A stretch of DNA of 13,044 nucleotides from Candidatus Heimdallarchaeota archaeon (GTDB lineage: Archaea; Asgardarchaeota; Heimdallarchaeia; Heimdallarchaeales; Heimdallarchaeaceae). Both the position numbers and the translations under genes were made by a program. The stretch is from NCBI GenBank assembly GCA_016839875.1, contig JAEOTK010000144.1, positions 1 to 13,044 of the forward strand, read 5' to 3'. Positions 1 to 6,480 of the stretch are shown here, piece after piece (position 1 is the stretch's first letter; every line of letters starts with the position of its first letter). A model generated the notes under the pieces. The model was not told the DNA's origin. It was given only the letters and a program-made list of their open reading frames with translations, and did not search any database.

Positions 1-381
1 ACACTTAGAACTTACGAAGTTGATGACCCAGTTTCTAGTGTAATGACAAAAGGAATTCTATATATTAAATCTTCAAAAAACTTGAAGGAAGCAGCTTCAA
101 TAATGTCAGAATTTGATGTAGGATCATTACTTGTTGCCGACAATGGAAATCCTGTGGGAATAATAACTAGTAAGGACATCATCAAAATAGTTGTGCAGGA
201 TAAGGAATTGAATAAAATTAAAGTTAAAGAGATAATGCAAAAACCCATTGTAAAAATAAAAGCTCATGATACAATATCCTCTGCAGTCATCAAGATGAAG
301 GAGCAAAAAATCAATCACTTAATCGTAGTTGATGGTGATAAGATAATTGGGATGGTCAATCCCCTCAATCTAATAGTATAA
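1..381 (+). CDS. CBS-domain pair protein, 5' end outside the window
   Basis: The frame is open from the first base to the TAA at 379-381, so the gene begins upstream of the window; the ATG at 43 is probably internal because the CBS fold already starts before it (DDPVSSVMTK). Two CBS motifs are visible: the first ends in GNPVGIITSKDIIK, the second starts at VKEIMQKPIVKIK and ends in GDKIIGMVNPLNLIV. Paired CBS domains usually form a Bateman module that binds adenosyl ligands (AMP, ATP, SAM) and regulates an attached or partner protein. Nothing follows the second CBS repeat, so if there is an effector domain it must lie upstream. Stand-alone CBS pairs are common in archaea, and that is my default reading. 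The ligand and partner cannot be read from the sequence. Confidence 0.88.
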   Translation, partial: TLRTYEVDDPVSSVMTKGILYIKSSKNLKEAASIMSEFDVGSLLVADNGNPVGIITSKDIIKIVVQDKELNKIKVKEIMQKPIVKIKAHDTISSAVIKMKEQKINHLIVVDGDKIIGMVNPLNLIV

Positions 382-440
382 TTTTCCAAGTACGATGTTT
401 TGTTTGAGTTTCCAATAATAGAGTTAAGTTTTTTTAGTTA

Positions 441-450
441 GTATTTATTA
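441..450 (+). promoter_or_regulatory. Probable TATA box of the kinase-like gene
   Basis: GTATTTATTA is centred about 26 bases before the GTG at 471, the archaeal TATA-to-start distance, and there is no purine-rich ribosome binding site between them. This suggests a leaderless transcript beginning at or near the GTG. Confidence 0.45.
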
Positions 451-470
451 ACTATTATTGCTAATATACA

Positions 471-1577
471 GTGATAAAAGTGAACACAAACGAAGATTCT
501 ATCTCTCCAGATTCTGTAAGAAAAAAACAGAAGTTAAAAACCATACTTACAACTATTGGAGAGAGCTTACAAACAGTGTTCAAGAATCAAATATATGATT
601 CAACAGGAGAGAGACCAAGCTTAATTTCAATAGATGATGTAAATTCAATTGAAAAAGGAACATCAAAATCGAAGGTTCATTTTGTTACTTATTATTTGAA
701 TACTGATATAGGAAATCAATCTGTCAATCTTGTAGTAAAATTCTCAGCTGATGATGTAAGATATAACAAGGAGATTAAGAACTATGGATTAATCGCTTCA
801 GTTCCAGAAAGATTTCCAGGAATATATATTCCAAAAATCATTTACAAGAGTCCTCAAAACAAATGTATAATATATGAAGGAGTAAGTGGCAAGAGTTTCC
901 GAGAAACACAGTTAGAGAAAAACTTCAAACACCAATTTGCAGGTCAAACTCTTTCAGCAATACATGGCACAGACACAAATAAATTTGTAACAGAACCTTA
1001 TAAGAAATTGATTTTATATTTGCTTTCAACTTTCGGAGATTCTTCTTTAGAAGAAGAAATTGTAGATCTGATGCTTCCATATTTCTTATCTCTAGAGAAA
1101 TCCTTAGGAGCTACAATGATACACGGTGATTTTCATCAAGGAAATCTGATACTTTCCTCTGAAGTAACAACAGCATTGCCAGAGATGATAGAGGAATTCC
1201 CACCGAAGATTAAGGTATATATCATAGATCCTGAGTTTATTATGCCTGGAAGGGACAGAGCAGAGGACATTGGAACCTTCTTTGCTAAACCTGCAATGAA
1301 GGAATTTAGAAAATACAACACCCTGAATGATACACGAAAAAATGTTGGCGCATTTATTGAAGGATATAATTTTGCATTGCATAAAATGGGTGCTGATTTT
1401 GGATTAATTGATTTATATCCTGAAGGAATTACAATAGATTTTCATGTAGCTTCCTATGTTTTGTATGATACTAGTGAGAAAATTTTAGAGAAACAACTTG
1501 AACTAGATTCTGAAGTAGTTCAAAGAAATATTCAATTGCTAAAAAAAATACTTACTGAAAGAAGCTTTACTTTATAG
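471..1577 (+). CDS. APH-fold (aminoglycoside phosphotransferase/MTR-kinase-like) small-molecule kinase
   Basis: A 368-residue protein with the protein-kinase-like fold of the APH superfamily. Visible marks are a probable ATP-binding lysine (LVVK, K90), a helix-C glutamate (NKEIKNY, about E101), a hinge stretch CIIYEGVSG near 132-140, the catalytic loop HGDFHQGN (H218 to N225, D220 as base) and the metal-binding IIDPEF (D253). The DPEF form of the last motif and the following DIGTFF resemble methylthioribose kinase more than antibiotic kinases, but no methionine-salvage gene is nearby, so the substrate is open. Choline, homoserine or an unknown metabolite are alternatives. The start is GTG at 471; another in-frame GTG at 480 is possible. 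The first 40 residues are polar and outside the fold. The gene is flanked by a short AT-rich gap and a convergent gene, so it is probably monocistronic. Confidence 0.82.
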   Translation: MIKVNTNEDSISPDSVRKKQKLKTILTTIGESLQTVFKNQIYDSTGERPSLISIDDVNSIEKGTSKSKVHFVTYYLNTDIGNQSVNLVVKFSADDVRYNKEIKNYGLIASVPERFPGIYIPKIIYKSPQNKCIIYEGVSGKSFRETQLEKNFKHQFAGQTLSAIHGTDTNKFVTEPYKKLILYLLSTFGDSSLEEEIVDLMLPYFLSLEKSLGATMIHGDFHQGNLILSSEVTTALPEMIEEFPPKIKVYIIDPEFIMPGRDRAEDIGTFFAKPAMKEFRKYNTLNDTRKNVGAFIEGYNFALHKMGADFGLIDLYPEGITIDFHVASYVLYDTSEKILEKQLELDSEVVQRNIQLLKKILTERSFTL

Positions 1578-1616
1578 AGATTAAACTAATCTGTTTTGAA
1601 TGTCTGTTAGAAATTG

Positions 1617-2075
1617 TTATTTGATAAATGTCTTTGAAAGTGCCCATTTTGTTCTAATGAAATTCAATAATTCGAAGTATAATTTGCTTTCAGAGGTAGA
1701 TATCAATTCTAGACCACTAGTTTGCGGATTATAAGATACAACCACAAAGTAAGTTTCTTCATTATAGTTAATTTCAATAAGAGAAGTAACTCCCTCTACA
1801 GCAGAAAGATCTCCAAAAATAGCATGGATGTTATGTAGGGTGTTAATGATTTCCAACATATCTCTTCCTGATATTTGTTCAAGTATAATCATATCAGACC
1901 TAAATTTACCTATTCCTGTTGAATCTACAAAAGTGTCTATAAGTTCATTTTTTGCTTCTTCTGGAATAAACTCAAACTCAATCTGAAGCGTTTGTACATT
2001 ACCCAAATAGTTGATTCTTTGTAATTGGTTAGCTAGATGGTATATTTCCGGAGAACTATCGCTTGGAAAATTCAC
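1617..2075 (-). CDS. Hypothetical 152-residue protein
   Basis: I do not recognise this family. The reading frame is clean over 152 codons, with a GTG start at 2075 and a TAA stop next to the convergent kinase gene 40 bases away. The protein is soluble, with no signal peptide or membrane segment. The C-terminal half alternates strand- and helix-like stretches (SLIEINYNEETYFVVVSYN, then a helix ending in FIRTKWALSK), which would suit a small alpha/beta sensor domain such as longin or roadblock, but no diagnostic motif is present. A TATA-like TTTAATAACG on the minus strand (2111-2120) lies about 40 bases upstream and would give a short leader. It is divergent from the winged-helix gene across 229 bases and could share control with it. 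Confidence 0.7.
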   Translation of the reverse strand: MNFPSDSSPEIYHLANQLQRINYLGNVQTLQIEFEFIPEEAKNELIDTFVDSTGIGKFRSDMIILEQISGRDMLEIINTLHNIHAIFGDLSAVEGVTSLIEINYNEETYFVVVSYNPQTSGLELISTSESKLYFELLNFIRTKWALSKTFIK

Positions 2076-2210
2076 AACACATCACTCAGAAAAACATAAG
2101 GTAATACCAACGTTATTAAATTTTCTACTAGTCTATCAAATTATAGGACTATATATACCGTAATAATATTAGAAAAATATCGATGTATAAAAAGAATACT
2201 CAATATCTTA

Positions 2211-2255
2211 CTATCGCGGATAGATTCCCTAGAAAAGCTACTGCAATCGCGGATA
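2211..2255. repeat. Two copies of ATCGCGGATA, candidate operator
   Basis: The ten-base ATCGCGGATA occurs at 2213-2222 and 2246-2255, 33 bases apart start to start, about three helical turns. The first copy is also a dyad, CTATC-GCG-GATAG (2211-2223); the second keeps only the inner ATC-GCG-GAT. The GC-rich core stands out from very AT-rich surroundings. The pair lies just upstream of the TTTATAAAG promoter element of the winged-helix gene, on one face of the helix, as expected for a bound regulator. Confidence 0.5.
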
Positions 2256-2270
2256 AAATACTGAGATTGC

Positions 2271-2303
2271 TTTTATAAAGGTACTACGTCCGTAACATAT
2301 ATA
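2271..2303 (+). promoter_or_regulatory. TATA elements upstream of the small winged-helix gene
   Basis: Two TATA-like boxes are present. TTTTATAAAG at 2271-2280 would place the transcript start near 2303-2305. CATATATA near 2295-2303 would place it near 2323-2325. These correspond to the two candidate ATG codons (2305 and 2323), so the choice of start depends on which box is used. Confidence 0.45.
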
Positions 2304-2304
2304 C

Positions 2305-2538
2305 ATGCAAGGGGATAATATCATGGCAGATGAGGAAATACCAGTTTCAGGAAAAAAACTCTTATCCATATTGGAAAAGAAGGGACCACTAACCCAAAAA
2401 CAATTAATTAAAGCTTCTGCAATACCTGCAAGAACTGCAAGATATGCTCTTAGAAGGTTAATTGAATTAGGGTTAATAGTTAAGCGGAGTAACCTAAACG
2501 ACATGAGGTCAGTTTTCTACTTTTTAGTAGATAACTAA
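2305..2538 (+). CDS. Small winged-helix DNA-binding protein
   Basis: A 77-residue protein that is almost entirely one winged-helix domain: helix 1 KKLLSILEKKGPLT, a helix-turn-helix at QKQLIKASAIPARTARYALRRLIELG (about residues 31-56), and a wing LIVKRSNLNDMRSVFYFL (57-74). This is the MarR/ArsR-like arrangement common in archaeal regulators. There is no ligand domain, so it may bind DNA as a dimer or act as a general chromatin or transcription factor. Two starts are possible: ATG 2305, or ATG 2323, which gives 71 residues beginning MADEEIP and has AAGGGG about 8 bases upstream. Both leave the domain intact. The repeated ATCGCGGATA sites upstream are candidates for its own binding site, which is inference. 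A T-rich stretch right after the stop suggests it is transcribed alone. Confidence 0.85.
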   Translation: MQGDNIMADEEIPVSGKKLLSILEKKGPLTQKQLIKASAIPARTARYALRRLIELGLIVKRSNLNDMRSVFYFLVDN

Positions 2539-2542
2539 GCCC

Positions 2543-2580
2543 TTTTTTTTTGTTCATTCCATTTTTTCTTTTTCTTTTGT
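2543..2580 (+). terminator. Poly-T terminator after the winged-helix gene
   Basis: Four bases after the stop codon the plus strand has a run of nine T followed by further runs of T separated by single C or G. This matches archaeal intrinsic termination, which uses U-tracts without needing a hairpin. Confidence 0.6.
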
Positions 2581-2603
2581 TTTGATTTATTGTTACAGAT
2601 AGA

Positions 2604-2613
2604 TTTATTTTAT
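2604..2613 (+). promoter_or_regulatory. TATA box of the flavoprotein gene
   Basis: TTTATTTTAT is centred about 26 bases before the ATG at 2634, with no Shine-Dalgarno sequence between them. This suggests leaderless transcription. Confidence 0.5.
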
Positions 2614-2633
2614 TCCTATCTAGAATATTCGTA

Positions 2634-3614
2634 ATGAGTAACAATAGTTGTGATCTTGCAATAATTGGTTCTGGATTAACTGGAATGTCTGTAGCAATTG
2701 CTGCTTATTGTAAAAATCCAGATTTAGCGATTAAGCTTTTTGGAATCCCATATGATTCAAACACAGCCAAGAAAGGAGAGATTGAGAATATACCTGGAAT
2801 AGCAAAAACTGTGGGTGTAGATTTCATACAACAACTTGTTGAACAGCTACAAAATCTTAATTCAGAATTTGCTCAAGATATAGATTCTTCCGAAATAGTT
2901 CAGAATGCAACAAAATTAGATGTTACAAATGAGATAGTTGATTCAATATCAAAAACGAAAGCTGGTTTTAATATTGTAACAGAGCAACAATCAATTGATG
3001 CTAAAGCAATTGTTATTTCAACAGGTCTTCCTGAGCTTAAACACACAATTAAGGGTGAAGATGAATTTGTTCACAAAGGAGTTTCTCATTGTGCTGTATG
3101 TGATGGAGCACTCTTTCGAGGTAGAAAAGTTGTAATCATAGGTAAAGGGAATTTTGTTGCAAGAGGAGCGTTATTTCTACGTAAATTTTGCAGAAAGATT
3201 ACATTGCTTTGTCCAGAGAATAAGCTAGATTGTGATAGTAGATTTCTCAAGAAAATAGAAGGTTCATCTAATATCAACGTAAAATACAGTATTAATCTTG
3301 AAGACATAGAGATCTTTGGAAATCAAACAGTAGAAGGATTAAGATATCAAGCAGAAAATGAGATGAAAGAAATCTCAGTTAATGCAGTCTTTATTGAATT
3401 GAAGGATATACCAGATCTTAGTTTTGCTGAATCTCTAGGAATAGAATTAACAGAAGAAGGTTTCATAAAAACTAATAATTTCAATGCGACCAATATTGAT
3501 GGATTATATGCTACTGGAACGGTTAAGGGTGAATTGGACTATGCAGCTATCTTAATGGGTGATGGATACAAAACAGGGATAAATGTTGTAGAACACCTTG
3601 AAGAACTACCATAA
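2634..3614 (+). CDS. Thioredoxin-reductase-like FAD disulfide oxidoreductase with altered cofactor motifs
   Basis: A 326-residue protein with the length and layout of low-molecular-weight thioredoxin reductase: an FAD dinucleotide motif GSGLTG (G12 to G17), the family signature GEIENIPG (48-55), a redox centre CAVCDG (C153, C156), and a second Rossmann segment GKGNFVARGALFL from G170. The CxxC pair implies dithiol/disulfide exchange, probably with a thioredoxin or glutaredoxin-like partner. Several usual residues are changed. The HRRxxxR NADPH-phosphate motif after the second Rossmann strand is absent (LLCPENKL instead), and the C-terminal GDV that contacts FAD reads TGTVKG (T296 in place of Asp). 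It may therefore use NADH, ferredoxin or a flavin-type donor, as described for some archaeal and clostridial relatives, or be a redox sensor. No thioredoxin gene lies nearby. A PIG-L gene follows on the same strand but appears to have its own promoter. Confidence 0.85.
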   Translation: MSNNSCDLAIIGSGLTGMSVAIAAYCKNPDLAIKLFGIPYDSNTAKKGEIENIPGIAKTVGVDFIQQLVEQLQNLNSEFAQDIDSSEIVQNATKLDVTNEIVDSISKTKAGFNIVTEQQSIDAKAIVISTGLPELKHTIKGEDEFVHKGVSHCAVCDGALFRGRKVVIIGKGNFVARGALFLRKFCRKITLLCPENKLDCDSRFLKKIEGSSNINVKYSINLEDIEIFGNQTVEGLRYQAENEMKEISVNAVFIELKDIPDLSFAESLGIELTEEGFIKTNNFNATNIDGLYATGTVKGELDYAAILMGDGYKTGINVVEHLEELP

Positions 3615-3636
3615 AATAAGAATAGCTGCTAGTGGA

Positions 3637-3649
3637 ATTATTTTTAAAT
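3637..3649 (+). promoter_or_regulatory. TATA box supporting the GTG 3671 start
   Basis: TTATTTTTAAATG is centred about 26 bases before the GTG at 3671. It lies inside the longer possible reading frame that starts at GTG 3632, which argues for the downstream start. Confidence 0.45.
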
Positions 3650-3670
3650 GTCATAACTAGTTACTATTTT

Positions 3671-4321
3671 GTGAAGCTGGCATTTGTTTTTGCTCATCCA
3701 GATGATGAATCACTTAGCTCAGGTGGAACTATAGCTAAATACGTTAGTTCAGGTCATCAAGTTAGTACTCTTTGCTTATCCTCAGATAAAGTAAGGAAAA
3801 ATGAATATCTAAAAGCTACTGAGGTTTTGGGTGTTCAAGATGGAGAGATTTACAATTTTAGTAATGTTGAGAATCATGAAATTGAAATTAAGGAAAAGGT
3901 AATTCAATATATATTGAAAAAAAGACCTGAAACCATTATCACTCACATAGAAAATGATTATCACATTGATCATCGACTTACATATAAAATTATTCGAGAA
4001 GGGATAGAATGGGCAGCCCATGAAACCCAATACGAAAATTCTCATTTAGTATCAAAATTATATTCTACTGAGACAACAATTCTGATTCCTAATCCTCATA
4101 TTCTTGTTGACATTACAGATTTTCAAAGTAAAAAAGAAGAAGCTATCAGATGTTATAAATCTCAATTGTATAAAGGCGGTGAAGATTTTTACTTAAAATT
4201 TCACAATCACAGAACATTAATGAGAGGTGCTCAAGCATCTACTAACTACGCAGAAGCCTATTTACAAATTCCTCTGAAAAAAAACAGTCCATTTTATAAG
4301 CAGAAACACTCGGAGCTTTGA
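3671..4321 (+). CDS. PIG-L/LmbE-family zinc deacetylase
   Basis: A 216-residue member of the PIG-L/LmbE family, which removes acetyl groups from N-acetylglucosamine-type sugars (GlcNAc-PI, GlcNAc-Ins, bacillithiol and mycothiol precursors, chitobiose). The zinc and catalytic motif AHPDDE lies at residues 8-13 (H9, D12) and the distal HxDH motif at YHIDHR (H98, H101), both intact. GTG 3671 is preferred because it places AHPDDE eight residues from the N-terminus, as usual for the family, and a TATA box sits 26 bases before it; GTG 3632 would add 13 residues (MELFLNVITSYYF) overlapping that box. There is no signal peptide, so it is cytoplasmic. The next gene begins two bases after the stop, so the two are probably co-transcribed. 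The substrate may be a sugar lipid, glycan precursor or low-molecular-weight thiol precursor; the last would fit the redox enzyme upstream, but that is speculation. Confidence 0.88.
   Translation: MKLAFVFAHPDDESLSSGGTIAKYVSSGHQVSTLCLSSDKVRKNEYLKATEVLGVQDGEIYNFSNVENHEIEIKEKVIQYILKKRPETIITHIENDYHIDHRLTYKIIREGIEWAAHETQYENSHLVSKLYSTETTILIPNPHILVDITDFQSKKEEAIRCYKSQLYKGGEDFYLKFHNHRTLMRGAQASTNYAEAYLQIPLKKNSPFYKQKHSEL
4312..4315 (+). promoter_or_regulatory. Ribosome binding site inside the end of the PIG-L gene
   Basis: GGAG lies 7 bases before ATG 4323 and within the last codons of the deacetylase gene. It indicates translation of the second gene from a shared mRNA. Confidence 0.45.
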
Positions 4322-4322
4322 A

Positions 4323-5375
4323 ATGTATAAAGATACAATCTCTCCTGAAATTCAACAAATTATAGAACTTCTGCATCCTTCAGATAAAGAGACTTTTGAA
4401 AAAATTCAATCTACATACTTAGAAAACAATCTTGATACGCAATACTACTCATTACTTGAACTCTTCATTGAACTAGAAAAATGGAATGATTTTAACTCTC
4501 TAATGTCAAAGTATGTTAGTGGGAAAAGCGAAGAAGAAATTCATCTAAATCCTCATATTAATTATTTATATGGAAGAAAAGAATTAGTGGGATTAAATTT
4601 ACCAAAAGCGAAAAAATATCTAAAAAAAACGTTGGAAATCTTGAAAGGAAAAGATGTCAATAATATTGTCGTAAAAGCTACTCTTGATCTAATGCAAGTT
4701 GCACTTTACAGTTATATCTCTCATGAGGATTTAGATAGCTTATCTGAAAGCAAGCAACTAATAGAAGAACTGAAGCAATTAATTAAAGATACTAATTACT
4801 ATCAAGAACTCTCAAATCAAATACAAGATATTGAGTTACTCTGGGGGAATTTAGATATTGATTTAGAAAAAATGGAACTTAGAAATACTGTTCTTGATAT
4901 TCAAGATTTATTTAAGACACTGGTTGATTTAACTAGATACAGTACATACAAAAAAGAAGGTTCTGAAGACATACTTCCAAACCAATTATTTGTTTTACAT
5001 CGTTCTGGTATACCACTTAAACGATATGTAAAAACTGAGAAGATTGTTGATGACATTCTTCTTTTTGGTGGTATGGTCAGAGCTGCAAAAGATATTATTT
5101 CAGAAGTTTTTAAGGGAGAGGTTGGAAAAGTAATGAAAATTGATTATGGAGAGGAAATAATAATTTTAGCAGAATTTGGTGTAAAAGAAACAGGTATAGT
5201 TATGATAACAAAGAAAGACACTTTTTACCAAAGAAGATCACTACATGAATCAGTTAAAGAACTTAATAAAATCGAAATCCCTCAAAGTTTTCATGGTGAA
5301 ATATCAAAAGAAAATGTAGAGAAAATAGATGAAATAATCACAAGCTGGTTTGGAGAAGGATACTTAGGAGAATAA
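4323..5375 (+). CDS. Helical-repeat protein with C-terminal longin/roadblock-like domain
   Basis: A 350-residue soluble protein in two parts. Residues 1-200 are nearly all amphipathic helix (for example LLELFIELEKWNDFNSLM, then AKKYLKKTLEILKGK), in pairs that resemble TPR-type repeats of an adaptor. Residues about 220-345 change to strand-helix-strand: QLFVLHRSGIPLKRYV, a helix DDILLFGGMVRAAKDIISEVF, then hydrophobic strands IIILAEFG and GIVMITKK and a final helix. The pattern of a strand containing xxSGxPL followed by a helix with LLxGxxxA matches, by eye, the longin/roadblock-like modules that are abundant in Asgard archaea and associated with small GTPase control. I cannot confirm the fold without a profile search. 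It starts two bases after the PIG-L stop with an SD site inside that gene, so the two probably form an operon. No GTPase lies in the window. Confidence 0.78.
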   Translation: MYKDTISPEIQQIIELLHPSDKETFEKIQSTYLENNLDTQYYSLLELFIELEKWNDFNSLMSKYVSGKSEEEIHLNPHINYLYGRKELVGLNLPKAKKYLKKTLEILKGKDVNNIVVKATLDLMQVALYSYISHEDLDSLSESKQLIEELKQLIKDTNYYQELSNQIQDIELLWGNLDIDLEKMELRNTVLDIQDLFKTLVDLTRYSTYKKEGSEDILPNQLFVLHRSGIPLKRYVKTEKIVDDILLFGGMVRAAKDIISEVFKGEVGKVMKIDYGEEIIILAEFGVKETGIVMITKKDTFYQRRSLHESVKELNKIEIPQSFHGEISKENVEKIDEIITSWFGEGYLGE

Positions 5376-5393
5376 TATAAGGTAAGAAGGAAA

Positions 5394-5469
5394 TGGCGGA
5401 CCAGGTGCGATTTGAACGCACGACCAACTGCTCCGCAGGCAGCCATTCTATCCACTGAACTACTGGTCC
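5394..5469 (-). tRNA. tRNA-Arg (anticodon GCG), CCA encoded
   Basis: The minus strand folds as a complete 76-base tRNA. The acceptor stem GGACCAG pairs with CTGGTCC. The D arm is GTTC/GAAT with loop AGTGGATA. The anticodon arm is GCTGC-CTGCGGA-GCAGT with anticodon GCG, reading CGC/CGU arginine codons. The T arm is GTGCG-TTCAAAT-CGCAC, followed by discriminator G and a genomically encoded CCA (TGG at 5394-5396 on the plus strand). There is no intron. The anticodon-stem base pair at the top is a G-U wobble. The gene is convergent with the upstream operon, 18 bases from its stop codon. Confidence 0.95.
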
Positions 5470-5492
5470 TAAATTTATTGCTTTGATAATGT

Positions 5493-5502
5493 CTTTATAT
5501 TT
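5493..5502 (-). promoter_or_regulatory. TATA box of the tRNA gene
   Basis: On the minus strand the sequence AAATATAAAG is centred about 28 bases before the mature 5' end of the tRNA, a standard archaeal stable-RNA promoter position. Confidence 0.6.
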
Positions 5503-5569
5503 TTCTATAAGATGAATTATGTGAAAAACTGTTATTTTAGAGAAATATAACATACTAGCTTGAATGTTT

Positions 5570-5932
5570 TCATGATAAAGGATTTATCTGAGCATATCGT
5601 CTCATTACTTCTTTTTTTTCCTCTACTTCTTTTTCTTTTTGAATAAGACTCCATACTGTTTTCTCTTCTAGTCCTTCACTTTCTAATGTAGTTACAGTAG
5701 CAGGAGAAATAATCTTATTATGAAAAACTATTTTTCCATCTTTTGCTAGATGATTAACTCCTTCCAAAATCGACTGATAATTTGTGAGCAGGTTGTAACC
5801 TCCCCACATTCTTTTCAAAAGATCATCAATGTGAATACTTGATTGTTTACTGAGTATTTCCTCTAGATGTTTTTCAAAAGAGTTCTTTGCTGCTTCTTCA
5901 GCATCCTCAGTATTCCCCCAAATATTTACCAT
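5570..5932 (-). CDS. Small hypothetical protein, possible winged helix plus charged tail
   Basis: A 120-residue protein not assigned to a named family. Residues about 18-78 could form a winged helix: helix KHLEEILSK, helix HIDDLLKRMWGG, recognition-type helix NYQSILEGVNHLAKDG, then a short hairpin KIVFHNKIISP. The last 35 residues are a strongly charged helix (QKEKEVEEKKEVMRRYAQ), probably coiled coil, suggesting oligomerisation or docking. There is no signal peptide, membrane span or metal motif. The ATG at 5932 has a TATA-like CTTAAATAGG on the minus strand at 5963-5972, giving a leader of about ten bases. It lies between tRNA-Arg and the divergent rnpB gene. Alternatives are a DNA-binding regulator, or an ESCRT-II-like winged-helix adaptor; the evidence does not choose between them. 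Confidence 0.7.
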   Translation of the reverse strand: MVNIWGNTEDAEEAAKNSFEKHLEEILSKQSSIHIDDLLKRMWGGYNLLTNYQSILEGVNHLAKDGKIVFHNKIISPATVTTLESEGLEEKTVWSLIQKEKEVEEKKEVMRRYAQINPLS

Positions 5933-5962
5933 TTTACTTTCGCTTATCTGAGTCTATCAAAC

Positions 5963-5972
5963 CTATTTAAGC
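5963..5972 (-). promoter_or_regulatory. TATA box of the 120-residue protein gene
   Basis: CCTATTTAAG on the plus strand reads CTTAAATAGG on the coding strand, centred about 35 bases before the ATG at 5932. This is compatible with a leader of roughly ten bases. Confidence 0.4.
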
Positions 5973-6048
5973 ACCACAAAAACACATCTGAGCATATAAT
6001 CTAATAGATTGATTAGTCATTCGGGTGAGATATAACAAAATAGGTAGC

Positions 6049-6059
6049 TTTATCTATAA
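6049..6059 (+). promoter_or_regulatory. TATA element of rnpB
   Basis: TTTATCTATAA lies about 22-27 bases before the predicted 5' end of RNase P RNA at 6076-6077, the expected promoter distance. Confidence 0.45.
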
Positions 6060-6075
6060 TTAGAAAACGTTTACT

Positions 6076-6395
6076 TGGATGAAGCGGAGAGGCAACTTCG
6101 GCAATTGCTGAGGAACCTCCTGACTCCGAAAAAGGATGTGGATGTGAATCCACCACGCGAGAGTGTGGCTCTTGGAACAGAAACGACACGGCCTATATTT
6201 GTTAACTATGAAGTGATAATGTATAAACTACAGATAAATTGCTGAGAAAGATATAGGAACCGATGAAACGGCCAAACATCTAGGAGCAAGCTTGAATAGG
6301 GTTCATTACGAACCGGGTAAAGCGCTTAGACGAATGTTGCCAGGAAGGTCCTAGACGGCTTCCGAACAAAATCAGGGGTAATTTCGCATCATCCA
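6076..6395 (+). ncRNA. rnpB: RNase P RNA (archaeal type)
   Basis: This is the catalytic RNA of RNase P, which removes 5' leaders from tRNA precursors. The ends are set by helix P1: TGGATGAAGCG (6076-6086) pairs with CGCATCATCCA (6385-6395) with one A-A mismatch. The conserved 5' core GAGGAACCTCC starts at 6110. The long-range P4 helix is visible as CCTGA (6119-6123) pairing with TCAGG (6372-6376). Other family marks are AACAGAAACGACACGGCC near 6177, GATGAAACGGCCAAAC near 6263, GAGCAAGC near 6284, AGACGAATG near 6328, and GAACAAAATCAGG just before the 3' P4 strand. The length, about 320 bases, is normal for archaeal RNase P RNA. A weak T-rich stretch follows. The next gene starts about 85 bases downstream and encodes a predicted ribonuclease. 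Confidence 0.93.
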
Positions 6396-6480
6396 TTTTC
6401 CATTCTTTAATAAATAGATATGATATACTCGGTAACTTTATTAAATTGCAAAAATAATTTTATTTGAGAAAATAATAGAT

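Noticed and set aside
1104..1382. Cysteine-rich minus-strand frame of 92 codons.
   Set aside because: It lies wholly inside the kinase gene opposite its catalytic motifs; the cysteines have no zinc-site spacing and the frame is not supported by a promoter.
2149..2160. Strong TATA-like ACTATATATACC between the divergent genes.
   Set aside because: On neither strand does it sit at a useful distance from a start codon, so I did not list it as a promoter; an unannotated small RNA could use it, but I see no structured RNA there.
5338..5553. Open frame of 71 codons on the minus strand.
   Set aside because: It runs through the tRNA-Arg gene and has no protein-like pattern.
5586..5997. ATCTGAGCATAT occurs at 5586-5597 and 5986-5997, on both sides of the start of the 120-residue gene, exactly 400 bases apart.
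   Set aside because: A twelve-base match is expected several times by chance in an AT-rich window of this size, the first copy lies in coding sequence, and no target-site or mobile element accompanies it.
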